DNA of 64,000 bases from Tropicibacter naphthalenivorans (GCF_900176475.1 NZ_FWXX01000003.1:248001-312000); one strand, 5' to 3'. Positions 1 to 9,803 are shown, numbered from the stretch's first letter. Translations and numbers: made by a program. Notes: generated from the letters alone by a model not told the origin.

Positions 1-252
1 TCGGTTTCCCGCAGTTTTGTCGATCATGCGTCCGAATTTGCCTCGACCGTGTCCGGCTCACGCGTGCGCGCCGAACTGTCGCAAAGCTATCAATCCTCGC
101 GCAATACCGCGCTCAAAGAGGCCGAGCTGGCCAAAGGCGTCGACACCGACTTTGAGCTTCAACGGCTGATGCAGATCGAACAACTCTACACCGCGAACGC
201 CAAGGTCATGTCCACCGTGGATGAACTCTTGCAGCGTCTGTTGCAAATCTAA
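1..252 (+). CDS. flgK: Flagellar hook-associated protein 1 FlgK, C-terminal part
   Basis: The open frame enters from the left edge and gives the last 83 residues of FlgK, the first hook-filament junction protein. The visible part is the conserved C-terminal D0 helix: a heptad-like helix ending in LMQIEQLYTANAKVMSTVDE, the usual tail of FlgK and related axial proteins that packs in the filament core. The start lies outside the window, so length and the central domains cannot be judged. It is followed 12 bases later by flgL, the normal junction-protein pair. An in-frame GTG at 49 is only an internal codon. Confidence 0.9.
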   Translation, partial: SVSRSFVDHASEFASTVSGSRVRAELSQSYQSSRNTALKEAELAKGVDTDFELQRLMQIEQLYTANAKVMSTVDELLQRLLQI

Positions 253-264
253 GGAGAATTTCTC

Positions 265-1263
265 ATGGAATCAGTCGGAGATATGGCCCGCGCGCTGGTG
301 CTGAGGACCAATCAGGCCCAGCTTCGCAGTGAAATGGATCAATTGGCCGTCGAGGTCGCCACGGGCTTGGTCAAAGATCCCGCGCAGCACCTTAAAGGCG
401 ACTTGACCGGGCTGATGGCGATTGATCGCACCCTGTCCAAGCTGGACACCTATCGCGTCAACACCACCGAAGCGACCTTTTTGACCGGGTCGATGCAAAC
501 TGCGTTGGATGAGATTCAATCTAGAACGGAACTTTTGTCGCAGTCGTTGATTTCGGCGGAATTGACGCCGAACAGCTCTTTGCTGTCGACTATGGCGCAG
601 GACGCCGAAAACGCATTTGCACAGGTTTTGAACGGTTTGAACCGCTCGGTTGCGGGGCGTTTCATGTTCTCGGGCACCGCGACGGATCGGCCTGCGGTCC
701 AGGACGTGGATACTTTCTTGGGGGATCTGCGGACCGCTGTTTCCGGGTCTGTGACCCTGGCCGATGTGGAAACGGCTCTGGATACCTTTTTCGGCGCGGG
801 CGGCACCTACGAGACGACCACCTACCAAGGCTCTACCGCTGGGATTGCACCGCTGAGACTGAGCGAGACAGAGACGGCGAACGTGGATATTCGCGCCACC
901 GATCCGGTGTTTCGCGACGTGCTGAAACCGCTCGTTATGGCTGCTTTGTCGACGGATGGATCGCTGGGCCTGTCACAGGATGTACAGGTCGAAATGCTGG
1001 CAAAAGCCGGGCGGGATTTGCTTGGTGCGCAGCAAGGTATGGTTGAACTTCGGGCAGGCCTTGGCGCTCTCGAAGCGCGTGTCGAAGAGACGACCGCGCG
1101 CAATTCGGCAGAGCGCACGGCAACCAGTATCGCCAAGCTCGATCTGGTTGGGGCCGACGCCTACGAGACGGCAACGCGGTATGAAACGATCCGTACGCAG
1201 CTCGAAAGCCTGTATGCGATCACCGCGCGGTCGCAGCGTCTGTCTCTGGCGGAGTTCCTCTAA
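265..1263 (+). CDS. flgL: Flagellar hook-associated protein 3 FlgL
   Basis: 332 residues, the expected size for FlgL, the second hook-filament junction protein, exported by the flagellar type III system. The N-terminal helix contains the flagellin-like D0/D1 pattern (TNQAQLRSEMDQLAVEVATG) and the C-terminus ends in a second amphipathic helix (ATRYETIRTQLESLYAITAR); the two pair as a coiled coil. The middle carries the HAP-type GRFMFSGT motif. The start ATG at 265 has GGAG about eight bases upstream. The stop TAA shares its last base with the flgI start (TAATG), so flgK-flgL-flgI are one operon. Confidence 0.93.
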   Translation: MESVGDMARALVLRTNQAQLRSEMDQLAVEVATGLVKDPAQHLKGDLTGLMAIDRTLSKLDTYRVNTTEATFLTGSMQTALDEIQSRTELLSQSLISAELTPNSSLLSTMAQDAENAFAQVLNGLNRSVAGRFMFSGTATDRPAVQDVDTFLGDLRTAVSGSVTLADVETALDTFFGAGGTYETTTYQGSTAGIAPLRLSETETANVDIRATDPVFRDVLKPLVMAALSTDGSLGLSQDVQVEMLAKAGRDLLGAQQGMVELRAGLGALEARVEETTARNSAERTATSIAKLDLVGADAYETATRYETIRTQLESLYAITARSQRLSLAEFL

Positions 1264-2369
1264 TGCTCAAACGCCTGCTCACGTTTTTCATCTTGGCAAT
1301 TGGGCTGTGCTCGACGGCACAGGCTCAGTCGGTTCGCATCAAAGATCTCGTTGAGGTTGAAGGCGTCCGGTCCAATGATCTGGTCGGATACGGTCTTGTC
1401 GTTGGTCTGAACGGCACGGGGGACGGGTTGCGAAACTCTCCTTTCACCGAAGAAATCATGTCGAATATCCTTGAGCGCCTTGGTGTGAACGTGACGGGCG
1501 AACAGTTTCGCCCTCGGAACGTGGCTGCGGTGATCGTGACCGGGAAGTTGCCCGCATTTGCACGCATAGGTGGTCAGATTGACATTACGGTTTCGGCGAT
1601 TGGCGACGCCAGTAGCCTGCTGGGCGGGACCTTGATCATGACGCCGTTAAACGCGGCAGACGGGCAAATCTATGCCGTCGCCCAAGGGACGGTGATCGCG
1701 GGCGGAGTCGAAGCCGAAGGGGACGCGGCGCGCGTTGTCCAGGGCGTTCCGACGGCTGGTGTCATCCCTTCGGGCGCGCGGGTCGAGCGCGAAGTTGAGT
1801 TTGATTTCACGCAACTGTCCTCTCTTCGGTTGGCCTTGCGGGAACCCGATTTTACAACCGCCGCGCGTATCGAAGACGTCATAAACCGGGCCATCGGGCG
1901 CCGGGCCGCGACAATGATGGACGCAGGCACGGTGACGGTGGATTTGGGCCGCACTGGCACGGCAACGCCAGCCCGCGCCGTGGTCGCCATCGAAAACCTC
2001 GCGGTGGAACCGCAGCGGCGCGCGCGGGTCGTTGTCGATCAACGCTCTGGCACCATCGTCATGGGCGCGGACGTACGCATTTCTCGGGTGGCCGTGTCTC
2101 AGGGCGGGCTCACCTTGCGGATCGAGGAAGCGCCCTTGGCGATCCAGCCCAACCCCTTTGCCGAAGGCGAAACCGTCGTGGTGCCGCGGACTGGGGCTGC
2201 CATCGAAGAAGAGCCGGGAATCGGCTTGGCCGAGGTGCCGACGGGGACGTCCTTGTCCGAAGTCATCGCTGGCTTGAACGCCCTGGGCGTGAGCCCGCGA
2301 GATATGATCGACATTTTAAAGAGCATCAAAGCCGCAGGCGCGCTTCATGCTGATTTTGTCGTGATGTGA
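1263..2369 (+). CDS. flgI: Flagellar P-ring protein FlgI
   Basis: 368 residues matching the family length. A Sec signal peptide (MLKRLLTFFILAIGLCSTAQA) is followed at once by the P-ring opening SVRIKDLVEVEGVRSNDLVG and the glycine-rich GYGLVVGLNGTGDGL. The C-terminus DMIDILKSIKAAGALHAD is also typical. The protein assembles in the periplasm around the rod, in the peptidoglycan layer, with help from the FlgA chaperone encoded at 11521-11937 on the other strand. It is translationally coupled to flgL. A 69-base gap separates it from motA. Confidence 0.96.
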   Translation: MLKRLLTFFILAIGLCSTAQAQSVRIKDLVEVEGVRSNDLVGYGLVVGLNGTGDGLRNSPFTEEIMSNILERLGVNVTGEQFRPRNVAAVIVTGKLPAFARIGGQIDITVSAIGDASSLLGGTLIMTPLNAADGQIYAVAQGTVIAGGVEAEGDAARVVQGVPTAGVIPSGARVEREVEFDFTQLSSLRLALREPDFTTAARIEDVINRAIGRRAATMMDAGTVTVDLGRTGTATPARAVVAIENLAVEPQRRARVVVDQRSGTIVMGADVRISRVAVSQGGLTLRIEEAPLAIQPNPFAEGETVVVPRTGAAIEEEPGIGLAEVPTGTSLSEVIAGLNALGVSPRDMIDILKSIKAAGALHADFVVM

Positions 2370-2438
2370 CGGCGCGCACAGAGAGTTTCTTAACGGCTCC
2401 ATGCCACAGTGTAGCAGAATTGGTTCGGGAGACCGGGA

Positions 2439-3308
2439 ATGCTGGGAATTATCGGTATCGTTGTTCTTTTTGGGATGGTGTTCGGCGGCTATTTGGCCGC
2501 GGGCGGCAAAATGGCGATTATTATCAAGTCACTACCGTTCGAGTTCATGATGATCGGCGGCGCTGCGGCTGGCGCTTTCATGATCAGCAATGACGGTGCG
2601 ACTGTAAAGCACACCCTGAAAGATGTCGGCAAGGTTTTCAAAGGGGCCAAGTGGAAACACGATGACTACCGCGACCTGCTGTGCCTTTTGTTCGAGTTGA
2701 TCCGTCTGGCGCGTCAAAACCCGGTCGCTATCGAAGAACACGTTGAGTCCCCAGCTGAATCCACGATTTTTGGAAAATACCCCAAAATTCTGGCTGACAA
2801 ACATGCCATCGAGTTTATCTGCGACACCATGCGGTCTGTTTCGATGAACTATGACGACCCGCACCAGGTTGAGGAGGTGTTGGACAAGCGCCTTGAGGGG
2901 ATGGAGCATCACGCGCTGCATTCCAGTCACGCGTTGCAAAGCATGGCGGACGCCCTTCCGGCTCTTGGGATTGTGGCAGCTGTGCTGGGTGTTATCAAAA
3001 CCATGGCCTCCATCGACCAACCTCCAGAGGTGCTTGGGAAACTGATCGGTGGCGCGCTTGTTGGCACGTTCTTGGGGGTGTTCTTGGCCTACGGTCTGGT
3101 CGGGCCTTTTGCGACCAAGGTTAAAGCCGTCTGCGAAGAGGACTTCCACTTCTATCATCTGATCCGCGAGGTGCTCGTCGCGAATTTGCACAACCATGCG
3201 ACCAATATCTGCATCGAGGTGGGCCGCCAAAATACGCCGGACCATCATCGCCCGACCTTCGAGGAATTGGAGGAGGCTCTGAAATCCGTAAAGCAGGACG
3301 CGGCATGA
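2439..3308 (+). CDS. motA: Flagellar motor stator protein MotA
   Basis: 289 residues, the long MotA form. Four membrane segments are visible: two near the N-terminus (about residues 2-20 and 32-50) and two around 175-220, separated by a large cytoplasmic loop. The segment ALPALGIVAAVLGVIKTM holds the conserved proline that couples ion flow to torque. MotA with MotB forms the stator ion channel in the inner membrane. No motB lies next to it, which is unusual. Instead the ATG of a large exported protein overlaps the motA stop (ATGA), implying coupled translation. GGGAG lies about ten bases before the start. Confidence 0.95.
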   Translation: MLGIIGIVVLFGMVFGGYLAAGGKMAIIIKSLPFEFMMIGGAAAGAFMISNDGATVKHTLKDVGKVFKGAKWKHDDYRDLLCLLFELIRLARQNPVAIEEHVESPAESTIFGKYPKILADKHAIEFICDTMRSVSMNYDDPHQVEEVLDKRLEGMEHHALHSSHALQSMADALPALGIVAAVLGVIKTMASIDQPPEVLGKLIGGALVGTFLGVFLAYGLVGPFATKVKAVCEEDFHFYHLIREVLVANLHNHATNICIEVGRQNTPDHHRPTFEELEEALKSVKQDAA

Positions 3309-5692
3309 AACGACTTTTTGTCGCCCTTTTTGTGTTGGTGTGGCCCTCGTCCCTTGTGGCGCAATCCATTGCCGTCCGCAGCGGGGATCATGCTGATTTT
3401 ACCCGGCTTGTTGTTGATCTACCGGACGGCAGTGATTGGAGCATCTCCGACGCCGACGCTGGCCGGACAAAGGTTCTTCGTCTGTCCCGGCCAGGGCTGA
3501 GTTTTGATATCGGAGACGTTTTTTCCCGTATTTCGCGAGATCGCATCGTGGATCTGGATTCGCCCCCACAGCGGTCCGAATTGAGAATTGAGCTCGGCTG
3601 CGCATGCGAAATCAATGCCTATTCATTTAAGGATAAAATGCTGGTTTTGGACGTCCAGAACGGCCCGGCGCTATCTCCCGCGCCGGAAGTTGTTGCGGTG
3701 GATACCTCAGCCCCGGAGGAAATTTCACCTGTGGAGGTGGCCGAACTCCCCGAGCCTGAAACCGAGCATCTCGCCGATGCTGATCACGTCGCGCCAGAGC
3801 CTATTCAAGAGCCAAGGCCGCAAGATGCAGCAACGCACGCGCCTGCCGGATTGGCAGAAGTCAGGCTTGGTGAAAAGCCAGGAATCGGGCCCGAGCGGCA
3901 ACAGAGCCCCTTGATGCCTGGTGTGACGATGGCGCGTCCGCAAGAACGGTCTGTAGCACCGCATGACGCTGAACCGGTAAAAGAACCGGACTTGGCCCAA
4001 CACGCTCGCGGCCCATTGAGCATTGGGGACCAAATCATTGCCGATTTGGCAGCTGCGGCGACTCAGGGTTTGTTGGATCCGGCTATTTCCCCGGATGGGG
4101 GGCTGAAAATTGATCATGTGGCCGTTAGAGAGGCTGAGCAAAACCAACTGAATGCACCGGATTTGACCGCCGCTTTATCGGCGGGACTGGCGGGCGTCGA
4201 ATACTCGGCTTCTGGTTCACAGCGCATTGCGATTGGTGGCGACAGTTGTGTCCCGGAAAGTTCCTTGAATTTCGCGAGGTGGGCGCCCAGTGAGTCAGAA
4301 CCGAGCAAAGCTCTGTCTTCTGCGCGAAGTGCGGTTTTCGGAGAATTCGACCGTGTCGACGAGAGCGCGTTGACAAAATACATGCGCCTGTTGAACTTCT
4401 ACACCTTCGGGGTCGAGGCAAGGGCGATGACACAGCTGTCTGAAGAGGCGCCAGACCCGACGATCCTTGCTTTGTCGTACCTTGTCGATTTGGAGGACGA
4501 TCCCACCGATCATTTCGCCAACCAAAGCGGCTGTGAGGGATCGGCCGCGCTTTGGTCTGTCATGGACATGGAAACGCTTCCCATGGGTGGTAAAATCGAT
4601 CCGTCCGCAGTGATGCGGGCCTTTGATGCTTTGCCACGGCACGTTCGGGAACATATCGGGCCAACTTTGGCGGACAAACTTGGCCAGTTCGGCCAAACTG
4701 ATACCGCCAAGGATGTCCTGCGGCGGCTCGAGCGTGCCCAAGGGACGGAAACGGATCAAATTGCGTTGGGCCGCGCGCGGCTTGATGCAAAGACCGGCGA
4801 TCCACACGATGCTGCGAAAACGTTGCAGAAATTGGCAATGTCCGGGGGTCCGGACACGCCCACAGCCATTTTGGCTGCGGTTGACGCCGCTGACGAAACA
4901 AAAGAGCCCGTTCCAGCGGCCTTTGTCGAACTATCAGCGGCCTTCGCGACCGAGATGCGAAATTCCGAACAAGGTCCGGAAATGTGGGATGCGTATGTGC
5001 GTCTTCTTCTGATCAACGGCGAATTTGACCAGGCATACGAAGCCATTGCCGATGCACCGGACATCCCGGAAAGCGATTTGTCTGAAATGCGCGACAAGAT
5101 GTTGAAGGCGCTGCTCACCAGTGACAACGAAGTCGCTTTCCTCAAGTATACTTTCAAGTTCGAGGGCCAAGGGCACGAAGTGAGCTCCCCGGATTTGACC
5201 CTATCGATTGCAAAGCGGATGCTCGCTTCTGGTCTGCCAGACGCTGCTTTGGATCAACTTGATCATCTGCCGGAAACCCCCCCGTTGCTGGAGGCACGCT
5301 TGCTGCACGCCGAAGCTTTGCTCGACTTGTCGCGACCCGAAGAGGCAGAGCTTTTGCTCAGTGGTCGGCAAGGTCCTGAGGTGGACCGGCTTAGGGCGGA
5401 AGCTCGCCGCCTGATGGGGGATCATGAATTCGCCAAGACTGTCTACAACGATCTAGGGGCCGAACAGGACGCCCTGAATGCTGCATGGCTTTCTGGAGAT
5501 TGGGCAGATGTGGCCGAGGCACGTGATAGCGCCCTTGCTCCAGCAGCCGAATTAACTCAGCAAGAACAAACAGTTGTTAATCCTCAAGATCTGTCCTTGC
5601 AAGATGCAGAGCGGCTCTCTTCCGAGAGCGCCGATGCCCGTGAAACCTTGCGAGCCCTGCTCGAAGCGACACGGATCGAAGCCCGAGATTGA
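3305..5692 (+). CDS. Large exported protein coupled to motA, function unknown
   Basis: 795 residues; not assigned to a named family with certainty. A signal peptide (MKRLFVALFVLVWPSSLVAQ) is followed by a beta-rich domain (about 20-120) with the pattern FTRLVVDLPDGSDW and LVLDVQNGP, which resembles an AMIN-type domain. A Pro/Glu-rich linker (about 120-250) follows, then a long alpha-helical C-terminal half (about 300-790) with TPR-like repeats such as ILAAVDAADETKEP and EARLLHAEALLDL. The location is therefore periplasmic. Start overlap with motA suggests a role near the stator. By analogy only, rhizobial MotC is also a periplasmic motility protein next to stator genes; homology to it is not shown here. 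Confidence 0.7.
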   Translation: MKRLFVALFVLVWPSSLVAQSIAVRSGDHADFTRLVVDLPDGSDWSISDADAGRTKVLRLSRPGLSFDIGDVFSRISRDRIVDLDSPPQRSELRIELGCACEINAYSFKDKMLVLDVQNGPALSPAPEVVAVDTSAPEEISPVEVAELPEPETEHLADADHVAPEPIQEPRPQDAATHAPAGLAEVRLGEKPGIGPERQQSPLMPGVTMARPQERSVAPHDAEPVKEPDLAQHARGPLSIGDQIIADLAAAATQGLLDPAISPDGGLKIDHVAVREAEQNQLNAPDLTAALSAGLAGVEYSASGSQRIAIGGDSCVPESSLNFARWAPSESEPSKALSSARSAVFGEFDRVDESALTKYMRLLNFYTFGVEARAMTQLSEEAPDPTILALSYLVDLEDDPTDHFANQSGCEGSAALWSVMDMETLPMGGKIDPSAVMRAFDALPRHVREHIGPTLADKLGQFGQTDTAKDVLRRLERAQGTETDQIALGRARLDAKTGDPHDAAKTLQKLAMSGGPDTPTAILAAVDAADETKEPVPAAFVELSAAFATEMRNSEQGPEMWDAYVRLLLINGEFDQAYEAIADAPDIPESDLSEMRDKMLKALLTSDNEVAFLKYTFKFEGQGHEVSSPDLTLSIAKRMLASGLPDAALDQLDHLPETPPLLEARLLHAEALLDLSRPEEAELLLSGRQGPEVDRLRAEARRLMGDHEFAKTVYNDLGAEQDALNAAWLSGDWADVAEARDSALAPAAELTQQEQTVVNPQDLSLQDAERLSSESADARETLRALLEATRIEARD

Positions 5693-5755
5693 CGAAAAAT
5701 AAAGGGCTCTAAGATATCCCAGTCAGAGTTGCAGAAAGTAACTTGAGGCCAAGAA

Positions 5756-5863
5756 ATGGCAATCTACAAATTCCAGTGCGATGGGCAAATCGGCACATCG
5801 AGAACGACGACGTTTCCGATTTTGCGAGCATCGCTGCCGTCAGCTGAGCGGATCGCGTCATGA
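5756..5863 (+). CDS. Possible 35-residue ORF overlapping the flhA start
   Basis: The 167-base gap before flhA contains an ATG with GAGG about eight bases upstream. It opens a 35-codon frame beginning MAIYKFQCDG whose TGA overlaps the flhA ATG as ATGA. That is the same coupling used by other gene pairs in this cluster, and it suggests a small protein or leader peptide controlling flhA translation. No family is recognised and the composition is not informative. It may be a chance frame. Confidence 0.3.
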   Translation: MAIYKFQCDGQIGTSRTTTFPILRASLPSAERIAS

Positions 5864-7941
5864 ACCTCTCGGGCGCTGCGCTTTTTAAACCAACGATCCT
5901 GCTTGCGATTGCGCTCATGGCAGTGATCGTCATGATGATTCTGCCGATGCCGTCATGGGTCTTGGACGTCGGGCTTGCTGCGTCATTCGGGCTGGCGATC
6001 CTGATTTTCACGGTGACCTTGTTTATCGAACGTCCGTTGGATTTCTCCGCTTTTCCGACGATTTTGCTGACCTCGTTGATGCTGCGGCTATCTTTAAACG
6101 TCAGTTCGACCAAGCTGATCATCGGCCAAGGGCACACAGGTACCCACGCGGCCGGCGAAGTCATTCAGGGCTTTGCCAACTTTGTCATGGGCGGCAGCGT
6201 CTTTCTGGGTCTGGTCGTTTTCGGCGTTCTGATGATTGTGAATTTCGCAGTCATTACAAAAGGCTCTGCCCGGATGGCCGAAGTTTCGGCACGTTTTGCA
6301 CTGGACGGAATGCCGGGCAAGCAGCTCGCGATTGATGCCGACATGTCGGCTGGTGCGATTGACCACGCCGAAGCAAAGCGGCGCCGCGAAACCGAACAGA
6401 TGGAAACCACGTTTTTTGGCTCGCTCGATGGTGCGTCGAAATTCGTAAAGGGCGACGCGGTCGCCGGTCTGTTGATCACCCTTTTGAACTTGGTCATGGG
6501 GATGATCATGGGCGTCGTGGTCCACGGCATGGCGGTTGGCGATGCGATGGAAACCTATGCCATCTTGACGGTCGGCGACGGATTGGTGTCGCAAATCCCG
6601 GCGGTGATCATCTCGATCGCTTCCGGGCTGCTGCTCGCGCGCGGTGGCACTATCGGGTCGACTGACCTTGCGGTTGCCAAGCAGCTGGGCCGCCATCCAT
6701 CTGCGGTTCTGGCGGTTGGCGTCCTGATGTTCTTGTTCGCGTTGGTGCCCGGCTTGCCGTTTTTGCCTTTCACGCTTGGCGCTGCGGTTTTGGTCGGCAC
6801 GGCGTGGTGGCTATCCACTCGCCCGCCCGAAGAGGAAGCCGCGCCAGTCGAAGAGGACGAGGTCACCGAACCCAAAACCCAGCAAATGGGGGATGTGCTG
6901 GATTTGGATGACATTCACGTCGAATTTGCGCCGGATTTGGTGAACATGGTCCTTGATCCTGGAACTGGTCTTGATGTGCGGATCGCCAATATGCGGACGC
7001 ATATCGCCTCGCAATTTGGGTTGATCCTGCCTGAAATTCGCCTGACCGATGCACCTTCGTTGCCGACCGGCACTTATGTTGTGAAAATTCATGGGGTCGA
7101 GATGGCCCGAGGCGAGCTGAACCCGGATTTGGTTTTGGCGCTGGTCCCCGAGGCGAGCAACGCTCTACCAGCTGGGCGGGACGTGACCGAGCCGGTCTAC
7201 GGCGCGCCGGCCCGCTGGATTCGCCCAGAAGATCAAGAACGTGCAGCCATCACGGGCGTGACCATCGTCACCCCGACCGAAGTGCTGGCCACCCACCTGC
7301 TTGAAGTGATCCGCCGTAACTTTGGTCGTCTGCTGACGCTCAAAGCGCTGCGCCGATTGCTGGACGAGATGGTCTCGCTCACCAATCCGGCCCGCGCCGA
7401 GGCGAATCGCAAGCTGTTGGACGAGCTGATCCCGGACAAGGTGCAGATCGACACGCTGCACCAAGTGCTAAGGCTGTTGCTGGATGAACAGGTTTCGATC
7501 CGAAATCTGCCGCTGATCCTCGAGGCCATTTCCGAGATGCGCGGTCAGCAAACCCAGCCCGAGGCGATTTGCGAGCATGTTCGCCAACGTCTTGGTTTCC
7601 AACTGGTTGCCAGTATGCGCCGCGACGATGGAACGATCCCGCTGATCCAACTGGCGCCTGAGTGGGAGGACACCTTCCTGCGCCATCAGATCGAAGGAAA
7701 CCATGGCGGCCTGGATATCGCGCTGCCGCCTGACCGATTCGAGGCGCTGTCAAACGGCTTGGCAGAGCAAATCGGCGAGGCGGGCAATCGGGGCGTCATG
7801 CCTGCGGTGGTCACTTCGGCCCGCCGTCGCCGCTTTGTGCGCACGGTAATGGCGGCCAAGGGGATGACCAATCCAGTCATGTCCTTCGAGGAAATCGGTC
7901 TTGAAGCGAGACCGGCCTTGATTGGCGTGGTCGCCGCATGA
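5860..7941 (+). CDS. flhA: Flagellar type III export apparatus protein FlhA
   Basis: 693 residues, the usual FlhA length. The N-terminal half is a membrane domain with about eight hydrophobic segments, and includes the FHIPEP-family signature RLSLNVSSTKLI and the cytoplasmic FHIPEP loop following GVLMIVNFAVITKGSARMAEV. The C-terminal half (about 345-693) is the cytoplasmic domain that docks export substrates and chaperones. FlhA forms the nonameric ring of the flagellar export gate. Its stop overlaps the fliR ATG (ATGA), so flhA-fliR-flhB are translated as one export-gate unit. Confidence 0.97.
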   Translation: MNLSGAALFKPTILLAIALMAVIVMMILPMPSWVLDVGLAASFGLAILIFTVTLFIERPLDFSAFPTILLTSLMLRLSLNVSSTKLIIGQGHTGTHAAGEVIQGFANFVMGGSVFLGLVVFGVLMIVNFAVITKGSARMAEVSARFALDGMPGKQLAIDADMSAGAIDHAEAKRRRETEQMETTFFGSLDGASKFVKGDAVAGLLITLLNLVMGMIMGVVVHGMAVGDAMETYAILTVGDGLVSQIPAVIISIASGLLLARGGTIGSTDLAVAKQLGRHPSAVLAVGVLMFLFALVPGLPFLPFTLGAAVLVGTAWWLSTRPPEEEAAPVEEDEVTEPKTQQMGDVLDLDDIHVEFAPDLVNMVLDPGTGLDVRIANMRTHIASQFGLILPEIRLTDAPSLPTGTYVVKIHGVEMARGELNPDLVLALVPEASNALPAGRDVTEPVYGAPARWIRPEDQERAAITGVTIVTPTEVLATHLLEVIRRNFGRLLTLKALRRLLDEMVSLTNPARAEANRKLLDELIPDKVQIDTLHQVLRLLLDEQVSIRNLPLILEAISEMRGQQTQPEAICEHVRQRLGFQLVASMRRDDGTIPLIQLAPEWEDTFLRHQIEGNHGGLDIALPPDRFEALSNGLAEQIGEAGNRGVMPAVVTSARRRRFVRTVMAAKGMTNPVMSFEEIGLEARPALIGVVAA

Positions 7942-8705
7942 TCGCTTTGTTGCCTTTGGTTGATATGTTAACCGATAGCGCATGGGCGGCCTTGATCGTT
8001 TTCCTGCGCGCCGGCGCTGTCATGGCTGCATTGCCGGGCTTGGGCGAACAGGTGATTTCGACCCGCGTGCGCTTGGTTTTGGCGATCATGTTAACCTTGA
8101 TCGTGGCACCAGCCGTGACGCCCGCGATGGATTTGCCCGAGCCGAATTTCGGGACCTTTGTCTTTGCATTGGCGACAGAGACGATCTCCGGCCTGTTTCT
8201 TGGTGTTGTGTTGCGGCTGTTTATTCTCGCGATCGAAACCGCAGGGGCCATCGCGGCGCAATCGACCTCTTTGTCTCAACTTTTAGGCAACAATGGCACC
8301 GACCCCATGCCGGCGATCGGCCACATTTTAACGACAGCCGCGCTTGCCCTGCTGATGGCCACTGGTTTTCACGTTAAAGCCGCCGCCTTTCTGGTCATTT
8401 CCTACGACATGCTGCCCGCGATGCAATTTCCCAACCCGTCGGATATTGCCGAGGCAGGACGAGAGCGCGTCACCGAGAGTTTCGCCTTGGCGTTCAGCCT
8501 CGCTGCGCCCTTTGTGATCATGTCCGTGATCTACAATCTCACGCTTGGGGTAATCAACAAGGCCATGCCGCAGCTTATGGTCGCTTTCGTCGGCGCCCCG
8601 GTGATCACCTTCGGGGCGATTTCCCTGCTAACCGTTGCTGCGCCGTTAATGCTCAGCGTCTGGTTGAGCGCGCTCGAAGCTTTTCTTGCGGTTCCATTCA
8701 GGTAG
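7938..8705 (+). CDS. fliR: Flagellar export gate protein FliR
   Basis: 255 residues with about six hydrophobic segments, fitting FliR, a core subunit of the FliPQR export channel. Recognisable family features are the early segment FLRAGAVMAALPGLGEQVISTR and the region around ESFALAFSLAAPFVIMSVIYN. It lies between flhA (4-base overlap) and flhB (6-base gap), its common position. FliQ, another gate subunit, is at 13450-13716 on the minus strand; fliP is not in the window. Confidence 0.94.
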   Translation: MIALLPLVDMLTDSAWAALIVFLRAGAVMAALPGLGEQVISTRVRLVLAIMLTLIVAPAVTPAMDLPEPNFGTFVFALATETISGLFLGVVLRLFILAIETAGAIAAQSTSLSQLLGNNGTDPMPAIGHILTTAALALLMATGFHVKAAAFLVISYDMLPAMQFPNPSDIAEAGRERVTESFALAFSLAAPFVIMSVIYNLTLGVINKAMPQLMVAFVGAPVITFGAISLLTVAAPLMLSVWLSALEAFLAVPFR

Positions 8706-8711
8706 AGCGCG

Positions 8712-9803
8712 ATGGCAGAAGAAGACGAAGGCGGCGAAAAGAGCCACGAGCCATCACAGAAAAAGCTCGATGACGCGCGAAAGAAGGGCGAAATTCCCCG
8801 TGCTGCCGACCTGAACACGGCAATGGCCTATCTTGGGATGCTGATCTGCTGCACGGCGCTGGGTAGTTACAGTTTGATGCGTTTTGGCGACGCGCTGATG
8901 CCACTGATCGAGCAACCTGATCGCCTGACGGAATTGTTCTTTGGCGATGGCGCACAAACAATCGCGGGGTCTGTCATGACGGCGGGGATGGCTCCGGCGA
9001 TGCCTTTGCTTTTGGTGCCGGGGCTGTTCGTCATTTTTACCCTGTTTGCCACACGCAGTTTTGTCTTTTCCGGCGAAAAGCTGATCCCCAAGATGAACCG
9101 GATTTCTCCGATTTCGAACGCCAAGAATAAATTTGGCCGTCGGGGACTGTTCGAGTTCTTTAAAAGCTTCGTCAAACTGACGGTTTATTCCATCTTGCTT
9201 GCGGTGTTTTTAAGGAGCCAGCTGAACGACATTACAGGCACAATCCGCGCGAATCCGACAGAGATCATGGTGCTTTTGACGCGTCTGATGCTGCGGTTCC
9301 TATCGATTGTCGTGCTGATTGCGGCCTCGATCGGTGCTTTGGATTACTTTTTCCAGCGGGCGGAACACATGCGGAAACACCGCATGTCTCACAAAGAAAT
9401 GCAGGATGAGGCGAAAGAAGCGGAGGGCGATCCCTACCTCAAAGCGCATAGGCGCGGCCGCGCGCAGGAATTAGCGATGAACCAAATGATGGCGGATGTC
9501 CCCGAAGCGGACGTTATCATCGTGAACCCGACGCATTACGCCGTCGCGCTGAAATGGTCGCGTGCGCCAGGATCCGCGCCAAGCTGCGTGGCCAAGGGTG
9601 TTGATGAAATTGCGTTGAAAATTCGCGAGATCGCGGACGAGAACGACGTGCCAATCCATTCCGATCCGCCAACGGCGCGCGCGCTTTATGCGACGACAGA
9701 GATCGGCGATGAGATTTCAACCGATCACTATCGCCCCGTCGCGGCGGCGATCCGATTTGCAGACAGTATGCGGGCCAAGGCGCGCAAGAGTAGGTGGATA
9801 TGA
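8712..9803 (+). CDS. flhB: Flagellar export switch protein FlhB
   Basis: 363 residues. The charged N-terminus (EDEGGEKSHEPSQKKLDDAR) and four membrane segments precede a cytoplasmic domain with the NPTH self-cleavage motif starting near residue 272 (VNPTHYAVALKW). In this family, cleavage between N and P switches export specificity from rod/hook to filament substrates, in partnership with FliK (here at 19396-22233). All motif residues are intact. The TGA overlaps the ATG of the next small gene. Confidence 0.97.
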   Translation: MAEEDEGGEKSHEPSQKKLDDARKKGEIPRAADLNTAMAYLGMLICCTALGSYSLMRFGDALMPLIEQPDRLTELFFGDGAQTIAGSVMTAGMAPAMPLLLVPGLFVIFTLFATRSFVFSGEKLIPKMNRISPISNAKNKFGRRGLFEFFKSFVKLTVYSILLAVFLRSQLNDITGTIRANPTEIMVLLTRLMLRFLSIVVLIAASIGALDYFFQRAEHMRKHRMSHKEMQDEAKEAEGDPYLKAHRRGRAQELAMNQMMADVPEADVIIVNPTHYAVALKWSRAPGSAPSCVAKGVDEIALKIREIADENDVPIHSDPPTARALYATTEIGDEISTDHYRPVAAAIRFADSMRAKARKSRWI

